The translations under genes were made by a program, and so were the position numbers. A stretch of DNA of 58,506 bases, from the NCBI GenBank assembly GCA_037132075.1, contig JBAXPV010000025.1, positions 1-58,506 on the forward strand. The letters run 5' to 3'. The first letter of the stretch is position 1. The number at the start of each line of letters is the position of its first letter. The DNA comes from JBAXPV01 sp037132075 (GTDB taxonomy: Bacteria > Bacteroidota > Bacteroidia > Bacteroidales > CAIXZF01). A model generated the notes under the pieces. It made no database searches, was not told where the DNA came from, and saw only the letters and a list, made by a program, of their open reading frames with translations. Of the stretch, positions 35,266-44,391 are shown in pieces.

Positions 35266-36647
35266 TGTTTAAAAAGCTGTTAGCCAATTCTGTAATACTG
35301 GTCTTCTCAACTTTAGGTTTAATATCCATATTGTTTGTTTTTGATTATTTGCTAGGGGTGGGTATCCCTGCGGAATTGAGCTTTACCTGCCGTTGGCTTT
35401 TCATTGCATCTCTTTGCCTCTATGGATTGAAGCGGCGATCCCTGACAACTTGGATCCTGATCAGCATGGTAATCGGCGCGGAGTTTGGCCATGACTGGCC
35501 ATCCATCGCGGTCAACTTTAATATTTTTAGCAAAATATTCCTACGGATGATCAAGACGATCATTGCCCCCTTGCTCTTTTCTACGCTGGTGGTAGGCATT
35601 GCTGGACATGCCGACCTAAAACAGGTAGGTAGGATGGGATGGAAATCCTTGCTTTATTTTGAAGTGGTGTCCACCATCGCCTTATTTATCGGTTTGTTGG
35701 CAATCAATATCAGTGGGGCAGGTATTGGCGTTCATATGCCTGCCATAGCGCATGCCCCGCTACCTGTTATCGAAAAACAAGGTTTTCAGGACATCGTCCT
35801 GCATATTTTCCCTGAAAATATTGCCAAATCTATTGTTGACGGGCAAGTCCTGCAGATCGTGGTTTTCAGCATCCTTTTCGGCATAGCCCTGGCAATGGTT
35901 AAAGAAAAGTACAGAATGCCCATGCTTCATTTTTGTGAGAGCCTGGCCGAGACGATGTTTAAGTTTACTAACCTGGTGATGTATTTCGCCCCTGTTGCGG
36001 TAGGAGCTGCCATCGCCTATACGGTTGGACATATGGGAATAGGGATACTGTTTAACCTCCTGCAATTGTTACTTACCTTATATGCTGCGCTACTGGCCTT
36101 CCTGCTTCTTGTTCTTTTCCCGATTGCGTTAATCGCCAGGATACCTATAAAGCCGTTTATCAAAGCTGTGGCTGAACCCGCTACTATTGCTTTTGCCACA
36201 ACAAGCTCTGAATCTGCACTGCCACGAGCCATGGAAAATATGGAGACATTTGGTGTTCCCCGGAAAATCGTCGCTTTCGTGCTACCTACTGGTTATAGCT
36301 TTAACCTCGATGGTACAACCCTATACCTGGCATTGGCTTCTATTTTTATTGCCCAGGTGGGTGGCATTCATTTGAGTATTGGGGAACAGCTCCTGATGAT
36401 GTTCACGCTAATGCTTACCAGCAAAGGCGTAGCAGGTGTTCCGCGGGCATCTTTGATCATCTTGCTGGGTACGGCAGCCAGCTTTGGACTACCTGTGGAA
36501 CCTATCTTTATCATCCTGGGAATCGATGAACTGATGGACATGGGCAGAACCTCAGTTAATGTTATCGGGAATTGCCTCGCTTCAGCAGTTATAGCCAGGT
36601 GGGAGGGGGAATTTGATGATAAGGCAATGTGTGAACCCAAAATATAA
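35262..36647 (+). CDS. Dicarboxylate/amino acid:cation symporter (DAACS family)
   Basis: This inner-membrane secondary transporter of 461 residues is GltP/DctA-like, with eight predicted helices plus two re-entrant loops. Core motifs are TTSSESALP (HP1, about 310), PTGYSFNLDGTTLYLA (TM7, about 342) and the HP2/TM8 segment SKGVAGVPRAS...DMGRTSVNVIGN (about 390-440). Natural substrates in the family are glutamate, aspartate or C4 dicarboxylates; the NLDGTT variant does not settle which. It overlaps the HdrED stop by four bases, so it belongs to the Hdr-like operon. An N-terminal extension of about 50 residues adds two hydrophobic stretches. Confidence 0.92.
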   Translation: MMFKKLLANSVILVFSTLGLISILFVFDYLLGVGIPAELSFTCRWLFIASLCLYGLKRRSLTTWILISMVIGAEFGHDWPSIAVNFNIFSKIFLRMIKTIIAPLLFSTLVVGIAGHADLKQVGRMGWKSLLYFEVVSTIALFIGLLAINISGAGIGVHMPAIAHAPLPVIEKQGFQDIVLHIFPENIAKSIVDGQVLQIVVFSILFGIALAMVKEKYRMPMLHFCESLAETMFKFTNLVMYFAPVAVGAAIAYTVGHMGIGILFNLLQLLLTLYAALLAFLLLVLFPIALIARIPIKPFIKAVAEPATIAFATTSSESALPRAMENMETFGVPRKIVAFVLPTGYSFNLDGTTLYLALASIFIAQVGGIHLSIGEQLLMMFTLMLTSKGVAGVPRASLIILLGTAASFGLPVEPIFIILGIDELMDMGRTSVNVIGNCLASAVIARWEGEFDDKAMCEPKI

Positions 36648-36679
36648 AAAAAGCCCGTCACAATTAAGTGACAGGCTTT
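36646..36679. terminator. Terminator hairpin after the Hdr-symporter operon
   Basis: Arms AAAGCCcGTCAC and GTGACaGGCTTT enclose AATTAA, with one mismatched pair. The minus strand has a stronger T7 tract than the plus strand, so it may serve both this operon and transcription from the DUF6600 gene. Confidence 0.75.
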
Positions 36680-36919
36680 AAAATAATAATCCGAATTTAA
36701 ATTATAGGTATAGGCGTTTGGGGATCCCGTTGTTTGGTACTTCTATAAACAGAAACAAGAAATTACAATGTTCCCTGGACGAATATCATTTTAGAAACAA
36801 TAGAAGGAATAAGATAGATACAATCTTCGATGTGAACCTGAAAAGGATGGTAATTAATGAGCCGGTCCCAATAACTATGAGCATTTCCGAGTGATCCCTA
36901 AACGCCAATACCTCTTAAA

Positions 36920-38257
36920 TTATTTCTTCTGCTGATCTGCATTGTCTTTTGCAGCCGGGGCTTTATCCGCATCTTTTGTTTTTATTTCCACTTCTTTTGC
37001 GGGGGTTGGCTTCCGTATTGGCTTTGGCTTTTGGATCTTAGGATTCTGAGGAGCCGGTACAGGAGTTGCTGCCGGCTTTACTTCGCCTGGATTCAAATTG
37101 TTTTTTTGGGGTTGAGGCGTAGCCCCCGGGCGGTTTGTTCCTGGTTTTACCATTTGCCTTGGGTTCTTTGGCGCATTGCTTTGTTGCGGTGCTTCAGGTT
37201 TTACAGGCTGCGTCGAAGGCTGGGAATTGTTTTGTGGTTTTAGCCCTTCAGGCTTTGCAGGCTGACGAACTTGTTCGGTATTCACCGGAGGCTTAGGCCC
37301 TTCAGGTCTCACGTTCCTTGGAGATTGCTGTGGCTGAACCTGTTGTGGCTGAAATTGTTGCTCTGTTTTTTGAGATGGAGCAACATTTTTGTTGTTTGGC
37401 GATTCAGCAGGGACAGCCCTGTCATTTCTTTTTAATTGCTCAATGGGTTTCACTGCCTTAGGCTGGCTTGTTGCAGTGGTTTTCTGATCAATCCCCGGCC
37501 GATACATCCGGATCTGTTCATTACGATCCTGATCTCTGCCTGGTTTGTCGCTTTCTGCAATTTTTGAGATCGGAATCGAATGACCTACTGTTTTTTCAAC
37601 ATCTTCTTTCCTCGGGCCTCTGTGGTATCTGTCGTGACCACCGTCATTTCCATTATAGTTATTGATAATGGTGATGTTATTAACCGTCGTATTGTTACTG
37701 TTTACCTGATAGTTATTCCAGTTGTGAGCATGCAGGTGATGACAATCCACAAAAACCCATTGGTTGTTGGGCGGCATCGCATTGCCGTATCCATAGTTGG
37801 AAGGCATCGGAGCCCAGCCATAATAGCCATTGGACGATCCCCAGGTTACCCAGGCAGGAGCCCAGGTATTCCCCGGAACCCAGAACCATCCATAATAAGG
37901 ATCGAAATTCCATCTTCCGTAATGAAATGGTGCCCAACCCCAGTCATAGTCCGAGACCCAGGTATATCCATATTCAGTATAAGTCCAATAGCCACTACTG
38001 TTATATGGCTCAAAGCCATAAATCCCCTGTGGAATCCATACATATCCGTAGCTTGGGAAATTGACCCAGTCGCCATAAGGAGCCAATGCATCATAAAAGA
38101 CCTGAAACCCTTGTGACTGAACATAAGCAGGCTGGGGCGGGGGAGGAGCGGTAGGAAGAGGTGGCGGCGGTGGCGGTGCCTGAACATGATCATGCGTGGT
38201 AACGATACATCCGCTCAAAAAGACCGTCATCAATGCTATACTCAAAAGTGTTTTCAT
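36920..38257 (-). CDS. DUF6600-type lipoprotein with proline/glutamine-rich tail
   Basis: This 445-residue exported lipoprotein has a lipobox in VFLSGCIVTT (Cys about 17). A Pro-rich spacer with a run of seven prolines follows, then a Trp/Tyr/Gly-rich domain (about 48-170) with repeated YGYVWIP, YTEYGYTWVSDYDWGWAPFH and GRWNFDPYYGWFWVPG units, characteristic of DUF6600. The last 230 residues are low-complexity, rich in Pro, Gln, Asn and Lys, with repeated KPE/QP motifs, suggesting a disordered envelope-spanning stalk. The function of the family is unknown. It is transcribed separately from the hydrogenase genes upstream. Confidence 0.75.
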   Translation of the reverse strand: MKTLLSIALMTVFLSGCIVTTHDHVQAPPPPPPLPTAPPPPQPAYVQSQGFQVFYDALAPYGDWVNFPSYGYVWIPQGIYGFEPYNSSGYWTYTEYGYTWVSDYDWGWAPFHYGRWNFDPYYGWFWVPGNTWAPAWVTWGSSNGYYGWAPMPSNYGYGNAMPPNNQWVFVDCHHLHAHNWNNYQVNSNNTTVNNITIINNYNGNDGGHDRYHRGPRKEDVEKTVGHSIPISKIAESDKPGRDQDRNEQIRMYRPGIDQKTTATSQPKAVKPIEQLKRNDRAVPAESPNNKNVAPSQKTEQQFQPQQVQPQQSPRNVRPEGPKPPVNTEQVRQPAKPEGLKPQNNSQPSTQPVKPEAPQQSNAPKNPRQMVKPGTNRPGATPQPQKNNLNPGEVKPAATPVPAPQNPKIQKPKPIRKPTPAKEVEIKTKDADKAPAAKDNADQQKK

Positions 38258-38321
38258 GGCTGTAGAATTTGTGGTTAAGGTAGTAATGATTTTATAACAA
38301 CAAATTCAGTGCCATCCTTTT

Positions 38322-38810
38322 TCAGCCCTGTTCGTACTCTTTAAGGATATCTTTGACACCATCCGGGCTGACGCGTCCATAGACCTTGTCGCCAACAGTA
38401 ACAACGGGCGCAAGACCACAGGCACCCACGCAACGAAGGCAGGAGATAGAAAATTTCCCGTCGGCCGTGGTTTCTCCTACATTCACCTTTAATATTCTTT
38501 TAAACTCATCCAAAACTTTCTCCGCACCACGCACATAACAAGCGGTGCCCAGGCAAATGGAAATAGGATGAATCCCCTTGGGCTGCATGGTGAAAAAGGA
38601 GTAAAAAGTCACGACTCCATATACTTTAGCCAGGCTGACATTCAACTCTTTGGCCACTACTTCCTGCACTTCCGCAGGCAGATACCCAAAGATGCCCTGG
38701 GCTTTATGTAAAACGTTGATCAGCTCATGAGGGTCATTGTTGAACCCGTGACAAACTTCTTTTAACTTTTCGACCTGTGCGGGTTTTAGCGATACTTTAA
38801 TGTGTGACAT
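38322..38810 (-). CDS. hydC: [FeFe]-hydrogenase subunit HydC (NuoE-like), operon 1
   Basis: This [2Fe-2S] thioredoxin-fold subunit (162 residues) relates to complex I NuoE. Cluster ligands appear as C-x4-C in CLGTACYVRG (about 87-92) and C-x3-C in CVGACGLAP (about 127-131). It is the last gene of the order hydB-hydA-hydC, 18 bases after hydA. It would pass electrons between HydB and HydA in a trimeric NAD(H)- and ferredoxin-linked hydrogenase. Confidence 0.93.
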   Translation of the reverse strand: MSHIKVSLKPAQVEKLKEVCHGFNNDPHELINVLHKAQGIFGYLPAEVQEVVAKELNVSLAKVYGVVTFYSFFTMQPKGIHPISICLGTACYVRGAEKVLDEFKRILKVNVGETTADGKFSISCLRCVGACGLAPVVTVGDKVYGRVSPDGVKDILKEYEQG

Positions 38811-38828
38811 AATGCTTCCTCCTATAAA

Positions 38829-40598
38829 TTAGTCGATGATAACTTCATTGGTTTTGTCAAAATAATGGGTATGTAGCAACTGATGGGATTTCTCGCTTAG
38901 TGGTGCACCCAGGAATTCTTTGTAAAGCAGCTGAACGTAGGGATTCTCATGGGATTTCCGGATCACTTTGAGTTCATCTTCATTATAAAGGGCTTTCTGC
39001 CTTGCTTTTAAAATGTTACTGTCGCCATGGTTGTAGGGTTGTCCGCCTCCGCCAATACAGCCACCCGGACAAGCCATGATTTCAATGGCATGAAACTTTG
39101 ATTTCCCGGCCCTGATGTCTTCCAATAGCTTCCGTGCATTACCCAAACCATGGGCAATGCCGATTTCCAGTGGGAATCCATCCAGATCGATTGTCGCTTT
39201 TCTGATACTTTCCATGCCTCTTAATTCCTCGAAACTGATCTTCTCAAGCGTTTTACCGGTATGGAGCTCATAGGCAGTTCTCACCGCAGCTTCAATCACA
39301 CCGCCTGTTGTGCCAAAGATGACTGAGGCACCTGTAGATTCTCCTAGCGGATGATCAAAATCTTCTTCAGCCAATGCGCGGAAGTCTATGTTGGAAAGCT
39401 TGACGAGCTTAGCCAGTTCACGCGTGGAAAGGGAAAAATTCACATCCGGATCACCATCTACTGCGAATTCTGGTCGCGAACACTCATATTTTTTAGCAAG
39501 ACAGGGCATGATTGACACCACGACCATATCTTTTCTATCGACACCAATTTTTTCAGCCAGATAAGATTTCGCAATAGATCCAAACATCTGCTGTGGCGAT
39601 TTCGCTGTGGATGGAATATCCAACATATCAGGAAAATTATGCTCGAAGAAATTCACCCATCCCGGACAACAGGATGTAAGAATCGGCAGCTTAACAGATG
39701 TGTCTCCCTGCAGATGACGTGTCAACCTTCCAAGAACTTCACTGCCTTCTTCCATGATGGTAAGGTCAGCGGCGAAGTCTGTATCAAAAACATAGTCAAA
39801 TCCCAGACTCCGTAAGGCTGCAGCCATTTTTCCGGTTACCAAAGTACCAGGCTTCATGCCGAACTCTTCGCCAAGAGCGGCGCGAACAGCAGGAGCCGTC
39901 TGTACTACAACAGTTTTTGTGGGATCTGCGAGGGCTGCCAGAACTGCGCGAGTGTGGTCAACCTCAGTCAAGGCACCCGTTGGACAAACTGAGACACATT
40001 GCCCGCAATAAGTACAGGTGGAATGATCCAGGTTCATTTCAAAAGCAGGAGCAACTACAGCCTGAAATCCACGGTTGACGGCCGAGAGAACCCCGACAGT
40101 TTGCACGTCGTTACACATCATCTCACAGCGACGACACATGATGCATTTGTCGATGTCGCGGATAATTGCCGGTGATGTATCCTTACGGTAAGTTGATTTT
40201 TCGCCTTCATAATGGATCTCGCGGATGCCAAACGTCTGCGCCAGGTGCTGCAATTCACAACTTCCTGATTTTGAACAAACCAGGCAGTCGTATGGATGAT
40301 CAGAAATGATGAGTTCCAAAACAGTTCTGCGGGCATTCAGTACCCTGATCGAATGGGTATTGACAAGCATTCCTTCTGAACATTCTGTCACACAGGCAGG
40401 AGCGAGGTTACGCCTTCCGGCGACTTCAACGACACAAACCCTGCATCCGCCGGGTTTGTTTTCAATATTCATATCCCCTAAGCTGTAATGACAGAGACTG
40501 GGAATTTCTATTCCGACCTGCCTGGCGGCTTGTAAAATAGTACTGCCTGCCTGGACTTCGATTTCTTTTTTGTCAATCGTTAGTTTTATCGTATTCAT
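38829..40598 (-). CDS. hydA: [FeFe]-hydrogenase catalytic subunit HydA, operon 1
   Basis: About 589 residues. N-terminal [2Fe-2S] domain (CHYSLGDMN...CRVCVVE), His-Cys3 [4Fe-4S] site (CLVCSKSGSCELQHLAQ), two ferredoxin [4Fe-4S] motifs (CIMCRRCEMMC, CTYCGQCVSVCP), then the H-cluster domain. The latter has TSCCPGW (about 300), PCLAKKYECSRPE (about 350) and MACPGGCIGGGGQP (about 500). This is the M3-type modular structure of trimeric, often electron-bifurcating enzymes. The longer frame to 40706 overlaps hydB. The start MNTIKLTIDK at 40598 leaves 10 bases after hydB. All H-cluster motifs are intact. Confidence 0.96.
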   Translation of the reverse strand: MNTIKLTIDKKEIEVQAGSTILQAARQVGIEIPSLCHYSLGDMNIENKPGGCRVCVVEVAGRRNLAPACVTECSEGMLVNTHSIRVLNARRTVLELIISDHPYDCLVCSKSGSCELQHLAQTFGIREIHYEGEKSTYRKDTSPAIIRDIDKCIMCRRCEMMCNDVQTVGVLSAVNRGFQAVVAPAFEMNLDHSTCTYCGQCVSVCPTGALTEVDHTRAVLAALADPTKTVVVQTAPAVRAALGEEFGMKPGTLVTGKMAAALRSLGFDYVFDTDFAADLTIMEEGSEVLGRLTRHLQGDTSVKLPILTSCCPGWVNFFEHNFPDMLDIPSTAKSPQQMFGSIAKSYLAEKIGVDRKDMVVVSIMPCLAKKYECSRPEFAVDGDPDVNFSLSTRELAKLVKLSNIDFRALAEEDFDHPLGESTGASVIFGTTGGVIEAAVRTAYELHTGKTLEKISFEELRGMESIRKATIDLDGFPLEIGIAHGLGNARKLLEDIRAGKSKFHAIEIMACPGGCIGGGGQPYNHGDSNILKARQKALYNEDELKVIRKSHENPYVQLLYKEFLGAPLSEKSHQLLHTHYFDKTNEVIID

Positions 40599-40608
40599 TT
40601 TCAAGCTC

Positions 40609-42498
40609 TTATTTAGTGAAAATCGCATTGAACTTGCATCTTTCCAAACAGGCACCGCATTTAATACAGATACTCTGGTCGATGAGGTGAGCCATTTTTT
40701 TCTCACCAGTGATCGCGTTTACAGGACAGTTGCGTGCACAGGCCATACAACCTACACAAGCTTCTTCTTCGATGATATAGCGCATCAGGTGTTTACAGAC
40801 TCCGGCACGGCATTTTTTGTCGACCACATGTTCCAGGTATTCTTCCCAGAAGTTATCCATGGTAGAGAGAACAGGGTTTGGCGATGTCTGGCCAAGGCCG
40901 CAAAGAGAAGTGTCTTTAATGACCTGACCAAGGTTTCGCAGGTTCTGAAGGTCCTGCATCGTACCTTCACCACGGGTGATCTTTTCCAGGATCTCATGCA
41001 AGCGTTTGTTCCCGATACGGCATGGGGAACATTTCCCGCAGGATTCTTCCACAGTAAATTCCAGGTAGAATTTGGCCACGGCAACCATACAGCTTTCCTC
41101 ATCCATAACGATCATCCCTCCGGAACCCATCATGGAACCAGCTTTGATCAGGTTTTCATAATCGATAGGTGTGTCTAAATGTGCCTTTGTGAGGCATCCG
41201 CCTGAAGGGCCACCGGTTTGAACAGCTTTAAATTCTTTGTCGTCCACAATACCGCCACCAATATTATAGATCACATCGCGTAATGTCGTTCCCATTGGAA
41301 CTTCAATGAGGCCCACATTGTTAATTTTGCCAGCCAAAGCAAAGACTTTGGTGCCTTTTGATTTCTCATTTCCGATGGAGGCAAACCATTCAGGACCTTT
41401 GTTGATGATGACGGGCACCGAGGCAAAGGTCTCTACATTATTCACATTCGTTGGCTTTTCATGGTAACCTGAAACCGAGGGAAAGGGAGGTTTTACATTT
41501 GGTTCCCCGCGATGCCCTTCCATAGAATGAATCAGCGCTGTTTCTTCGCCACAAACAAAAGCTCCGGCACCGTAACGGAGTTCCAGATCAAAGGAGAAAT
41601 CTGTTCCTAAAATATTTTTACCCAACAAGCCATGCCTTCTGGCCTGACTTATCGCGATCTGAAGTCGTTCGATAGCAAGCGGATATTCAGCCCTTATATA
41701 TACGAGTCCTTTATCGGCCCCAATACAATAACCACAAATCGCCATCGCTTCAATGACGCTGTGAGGATCGCCTTCCAAGACTGAACGGTCCATAAAAGCA
41801 CCCGGATCGCCCTCATCAGCATTACATACTACATATTTCTGTACATTTTCGCTCTGGCGGGTGATCTTCCATTTCAATCCTGTGGAGAAACCTCCGCCAC
41901 CCCTGCCACGAAGACCTGAGTCAATGATTTTTTGAATCGTTTCGTCAGGGGTTAGCATAGTCAACACTGTACTCAATGCCATGTACCCTTGTTGGGCAAT
42001 GTAGTCCTGAATGAGTTCCGGGTTAATCACACCACAGTTTCTGAGTGCAATCCTAAGCTGCACGCCATGATCAAAATTTTGGAGTCCGCCCTGAGTCGGA
42101 TGCGTATCTGGAGTGATGTAGTGAGTCGGTATGATACCAGCGACAACTTCGCCTTTTTTTATATATTTTTCTATGATTTCGTCAGCCTTCCGGGTATCAA
42201 CATAGCCAAAAACCACAGGTTCATGGCCAGGCTTCGTTACCTCTATGGTGGGTTCAGCATAACAATAACACATACAACCTGTAGGTATGACTTCTGCTTC
42301 AATGTTCCGCTTGGCAAGCTCTTCCACAAAATAATCACGAATCACCCTGGCACCAGATGCAATTCCACAAGTAGCCATTGCAATTCTCACATAAACTTTT
42401 ACAGCAGCATCAGGGCTTTCCTGCTTTTGCTTCAACAGATCAGATTTCCATTGAAGCAGTTCTTCAGGTTTAGAAATAAATAACTTGTTCATTTTCAA
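40609..42498 (-). CDS. hydB: [FeFe]-hydrogenase subunit HydB (NuoF-like with extra domains), operon 1
   Basis: The 629-residue flavoprotein contains three parts. A thioredoxin-like [2Fe-2S] domain comes first (about 30-120, TCGIAS and CMCYC). The FMN/NAD(H) NuoF core is about 130-545 (GRGGGGFSTGLKW, CNADEGDPGAFMDR, CGEETALIHSMEG, [4Fe-4S] ligands ESCGKCSPC and CGLGQ). A C-terminal two-cluster ferredoxin ends it (CVGCMACARNCP, CIKCGACLERC). This full architecture matches HydB of bifurcating hydrogenases. First gene of the operon; an ATG two codons in is also possible. A palindrome about 100 bases upstream may control it. Confidence 0.95.
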   Translation of the reverse strand: MKMNKLFISKPEELLQWKSDLLKQKQESPDAAVKVYVRIAMATCGIASGARVIRDYFVEELAKRNIEAEVIPTGCMCYCYAEPTIEVTKPGHEPVVFGYVDTRKADEIIEKYIKKGEVVAGIIPTHYITPDTHPTQGGLQNFDHGVQLRIALRNCGVINPELIQDYIAQQGYMALSTVLTMLTPDETIQKIIDSGLRGRGGGGFSTGLKWKITRQSENVQKYVVCNADEGDPGAFMDRSVLEGDPHSVIEAMAICGYCIGADKGLVYIRAEYPLAIERLQIAISQARRHGLLGKNILGTDFSFDLELRYGAGAFVCGEETALIHSMEGHRGEPNVKPPFPSVSGYHEKPTNVNNVETFASVPVIINKGPEWFASIGNEKSKGTKVFALAGKINNVGLIEVPMGTTLRDVIYNIGGGIVDDKEFKAVQTGGPSGGCLTKAHLDTPIDYENLIKAGSMMGSGGMIVMDEESCMVAVAKFYLEFTVEESCGKCSPCRIGNKRLHEILEKITRGEGTMQDLQNLRNLGQVIKDTSLCGLGQTSPNPVLSTMDNFWEEYLEHVVDKKCRAGVCKHLMRYIIEEEACVGCMACARNCPVNAITGEKKMAHLIDQSICIKCGACLERCKFNAIFTK

Positions 42499-42560
42499 TA
42501 TTTTTCTTAGAATTAAACGAGTCGAAGACAGAAGAAATAAACAATCTTGAGTAACTGCTA

Positions 42561-42568
42561 CAAAAATA
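42561..42568 (-). promoter_or_regulatory. Possible -7 box for hydrogenase operon 1
   Basis: It reads TATTTTTG on the minus strand, 63 bases before the hydB start. It matches TAnnTTTG but lies in AT-rich DNA, where chance matches are likely. Confidence 0.4.
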
Positions 42569-42597
42569 ACAATAAATTTCCAATCAACAAGAATTAA

Positions 42598-42632
42598 TTG
42601 TGATTATATTCACATTGTTATTTTATTCACAG
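42598..42632. promoter_or_regulatory. Crp/Fnr-type palindrome upstream of hydrogenase operon 1
   Basis: TTGTGA-TTATAT-TCACAT (42598-42615) contains a perfect TGTGA-N6-TCACA core. A second, weaker copy TTGTTA-TTTTAT-TCACAG (42615-42632) abuts it. The sites are 30-64 bases upstream of the proposed -7 box. They are about 85-120 bases before the divergent GH13 gene, so either direction could be regulated. Confidence 0.6.
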
Positions 42633-42717
42633 TTGTTGAGATTTGAGCAATAAATGCTCCCAAATAGATTACTAAAATAATCATTTTTTTATACCTTCAC
42701 TTCTCTATATCCAATAA

Positions 42718-44391
42718 ATGAAAAACACCCTCCTGGCATTATTTCTAATATTATTTTTTATATCATGCAAGAAAAATGATCCCGTTAATTCAACGCCAAC
42801 TGTTCCAAAAATATTCCAGCTCCAATGTTTCAATTGTACAGCATATCCTTCTGCAACAGCATATACAACCTATAATGGTACCATCTCGGTACCCTATTCC
42901 GGGGGCAATGGCGTAAACCATGCTGAAGGCATCGCGATATCTTCAACAGGCGTAAGCGGTTTATCAGCGAAACTTCAGGCCGCTACCTTAAACAGCGATA
43001 CAGGTAACCTCGTATATCAGGTTAGCGGAACTCCGTTGAGCAGTGGTATCGCCACGTTTTACATTTCTTATCAGGGGGAATTGTGTGCTGTTTCTATAAA
43101 CGTTCTGGAGCACGCCTTTTCTCAGTACGGGACACCTTTTGCCCACGTGCCTGACAGACAGGATGCAACAATTTACCAGGTAAATATGCGCGTATTCAGT
43201 CAACAAGGTAATTTCCAGGGTGTAATTAACCGATTAGATTCATTGAAAAATCTTGGGGTTAATGTCATTTATTTAATGCCAATATACCCGCTTGGGCAGA
43301 TCAATGCAGTAAATTCTCCTTATTGCGTAAAAGACTATCTCTCTGTTAACCCTGAATTCGGAACCCTGACGAACCTTCGTGAACTTATTGATGGCGCACA
43401 CACCAGAAACATGAGTGTTATCCTGGATTGGGTCGCCAATCATACTTCATGGGACAACGTCTGGACCAGTGCTCATAAGGACTGGTATCTACAGGACGGG
43501 GCAGGGAATATCTTAAGTCCGCCCGGAACAGGATGGAATGACGTTGCCCAACTCAATTTCAGCAGTAAAGCGATGCGGCTTGAGATGATCAGAAGCATGA
43601 AATACTGGATTTACACTGCAAACATTGATGGCTTCCGCTGTGATTACACCGATGGTCCACCAATTGATTTCTGGAAACAGGCAATAGACTCGCTTAGAAA
43701 AATCACAACCCACAAATTGCTCTTTCTGGCCGAAGGGAACAAAAGCACCTGCTTCAATGCCGGATTTGATTACATCTTTGGATTTAGCTTTTATGCACGG
43801 CTTAAAACAATTTACAACAACAACCAGCCCGTAAACGGGATTGATGATGTTAATAACTCAGAATATGTTAATGCTTCGAACGGACAGCAAGTTGTGCGCT
43901 ATCTCACCAACCATGATGTCAATAGCTCAGACGGAACTCCTTTAGATTTATTCGGAGGTGCGAAAGGCTCAATGGCAGCATTTGTCGTGGCTGCCTATAT
44001 GAAAAGTGTACCCATGATCTACAATGGACAGGAAGTTGGATTGCCTTACCGGCTGATGTTTCCTTTTACCGGCGCAAATATTGACTGGACCATAAACCCG
44101 TCGATTACTGCGGAATATAAGAGAATCATCGCCTTTAGAAATACGAGTGTTGCAATCAGACGAGGCCAGTTAACATCATATGGCAATGCTGATATTTGTG
44201 CTTTTTCCAAACAAGAAGGTACCGAGAAAGTCTTTGTTGTGTCAAATCTCCGAAATAGTACACTGAATTACATACTACCATCTGTTTTGGCAAATACGAC
44301 ATGCACCGATGCAATGACAGGCCTTCCGGTTTCCTTCAATACCCAGATCACCTTGCAAGCCTATGACTATATTGTTCTGAAAATGCAGTAG
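42718..44391 (+). CDS. GH13 alpha-amylase family lipoprotein
   Basis: This secreted glycoside hydrolase of 557 residues is lipid-anchored (ILFFISCKKND). An Ig-like N-terminal domain (about 30-135) precedes the TIM-barrel with GH13 motifs: DWVANH (region I, about 240), GFRCDYTD (region II with nucleophile Asp, about 305), AEGNK (region III acid Glu, about 340) and YLTNHDVNS (region IV, about 398). A C-terminal beta domain ends it. It should cleave alpha-glucan linkages at the cell surface. Exact subfamily (amylase, neopullulanase) is unresolved. No SusC/SusD pair is adjacent. It abuts the convergent next gene. Confidence 0.92.
   Translation: MKNTLLALFLILFFISCKKNDPVNSTPTVPKIFQLQCFNCTAYPSATAYTTYNGTISVPYSGGNGVNHAEGIAISSTGVSGLSAKLQAATLNSDTGNLVYQVSGTPLSSGIATFYISYQGELCAVSINVLEHAFSQYGTPFAHVPDRQDATIYQVNMRVFSQQGNFQGVINRLDSLKNLGVNVIYLMPIYPLGQINAVNSPYCVKDYLSVNPEFGTLTNLRELIDGAHTRNMSVILDWVANHTSWDNVWTSAHKDWYLQDGAGNILSPPGTGWNDVAQLNFSSKAMRLEMIRSMKYWIYTANIDGFRCDYTDGPPIDFWKQAIDSLRKITTHKLLFLAEGNKSTCFNAGFDYIFGFSFYARLKTIYNNNQPVNGIDDVNNSEYVNASNGQQVVRYLTNHDVNSSDGTPLDLFGGAKGSMAAFVVAAYMKSVPMIYNGQEVGLPYRLMFPFTGANIDWTINPSITAEYKRIIAFRNTSVAIRRGQLTSYGNADICAFSKQEGTEKVFVVSNLRNSTLNYILPSVLANTTCTDAMTGLPVSFNTQITLQAYDYIVLKMQ

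Noticed and set aside
40599..40706. Extension of HydA (operon 1) upstream by 36 residues
   Set aside because: It overlaps the conserved C-terminal ferredoxin domain of hydB in another frame and has no family similarity.
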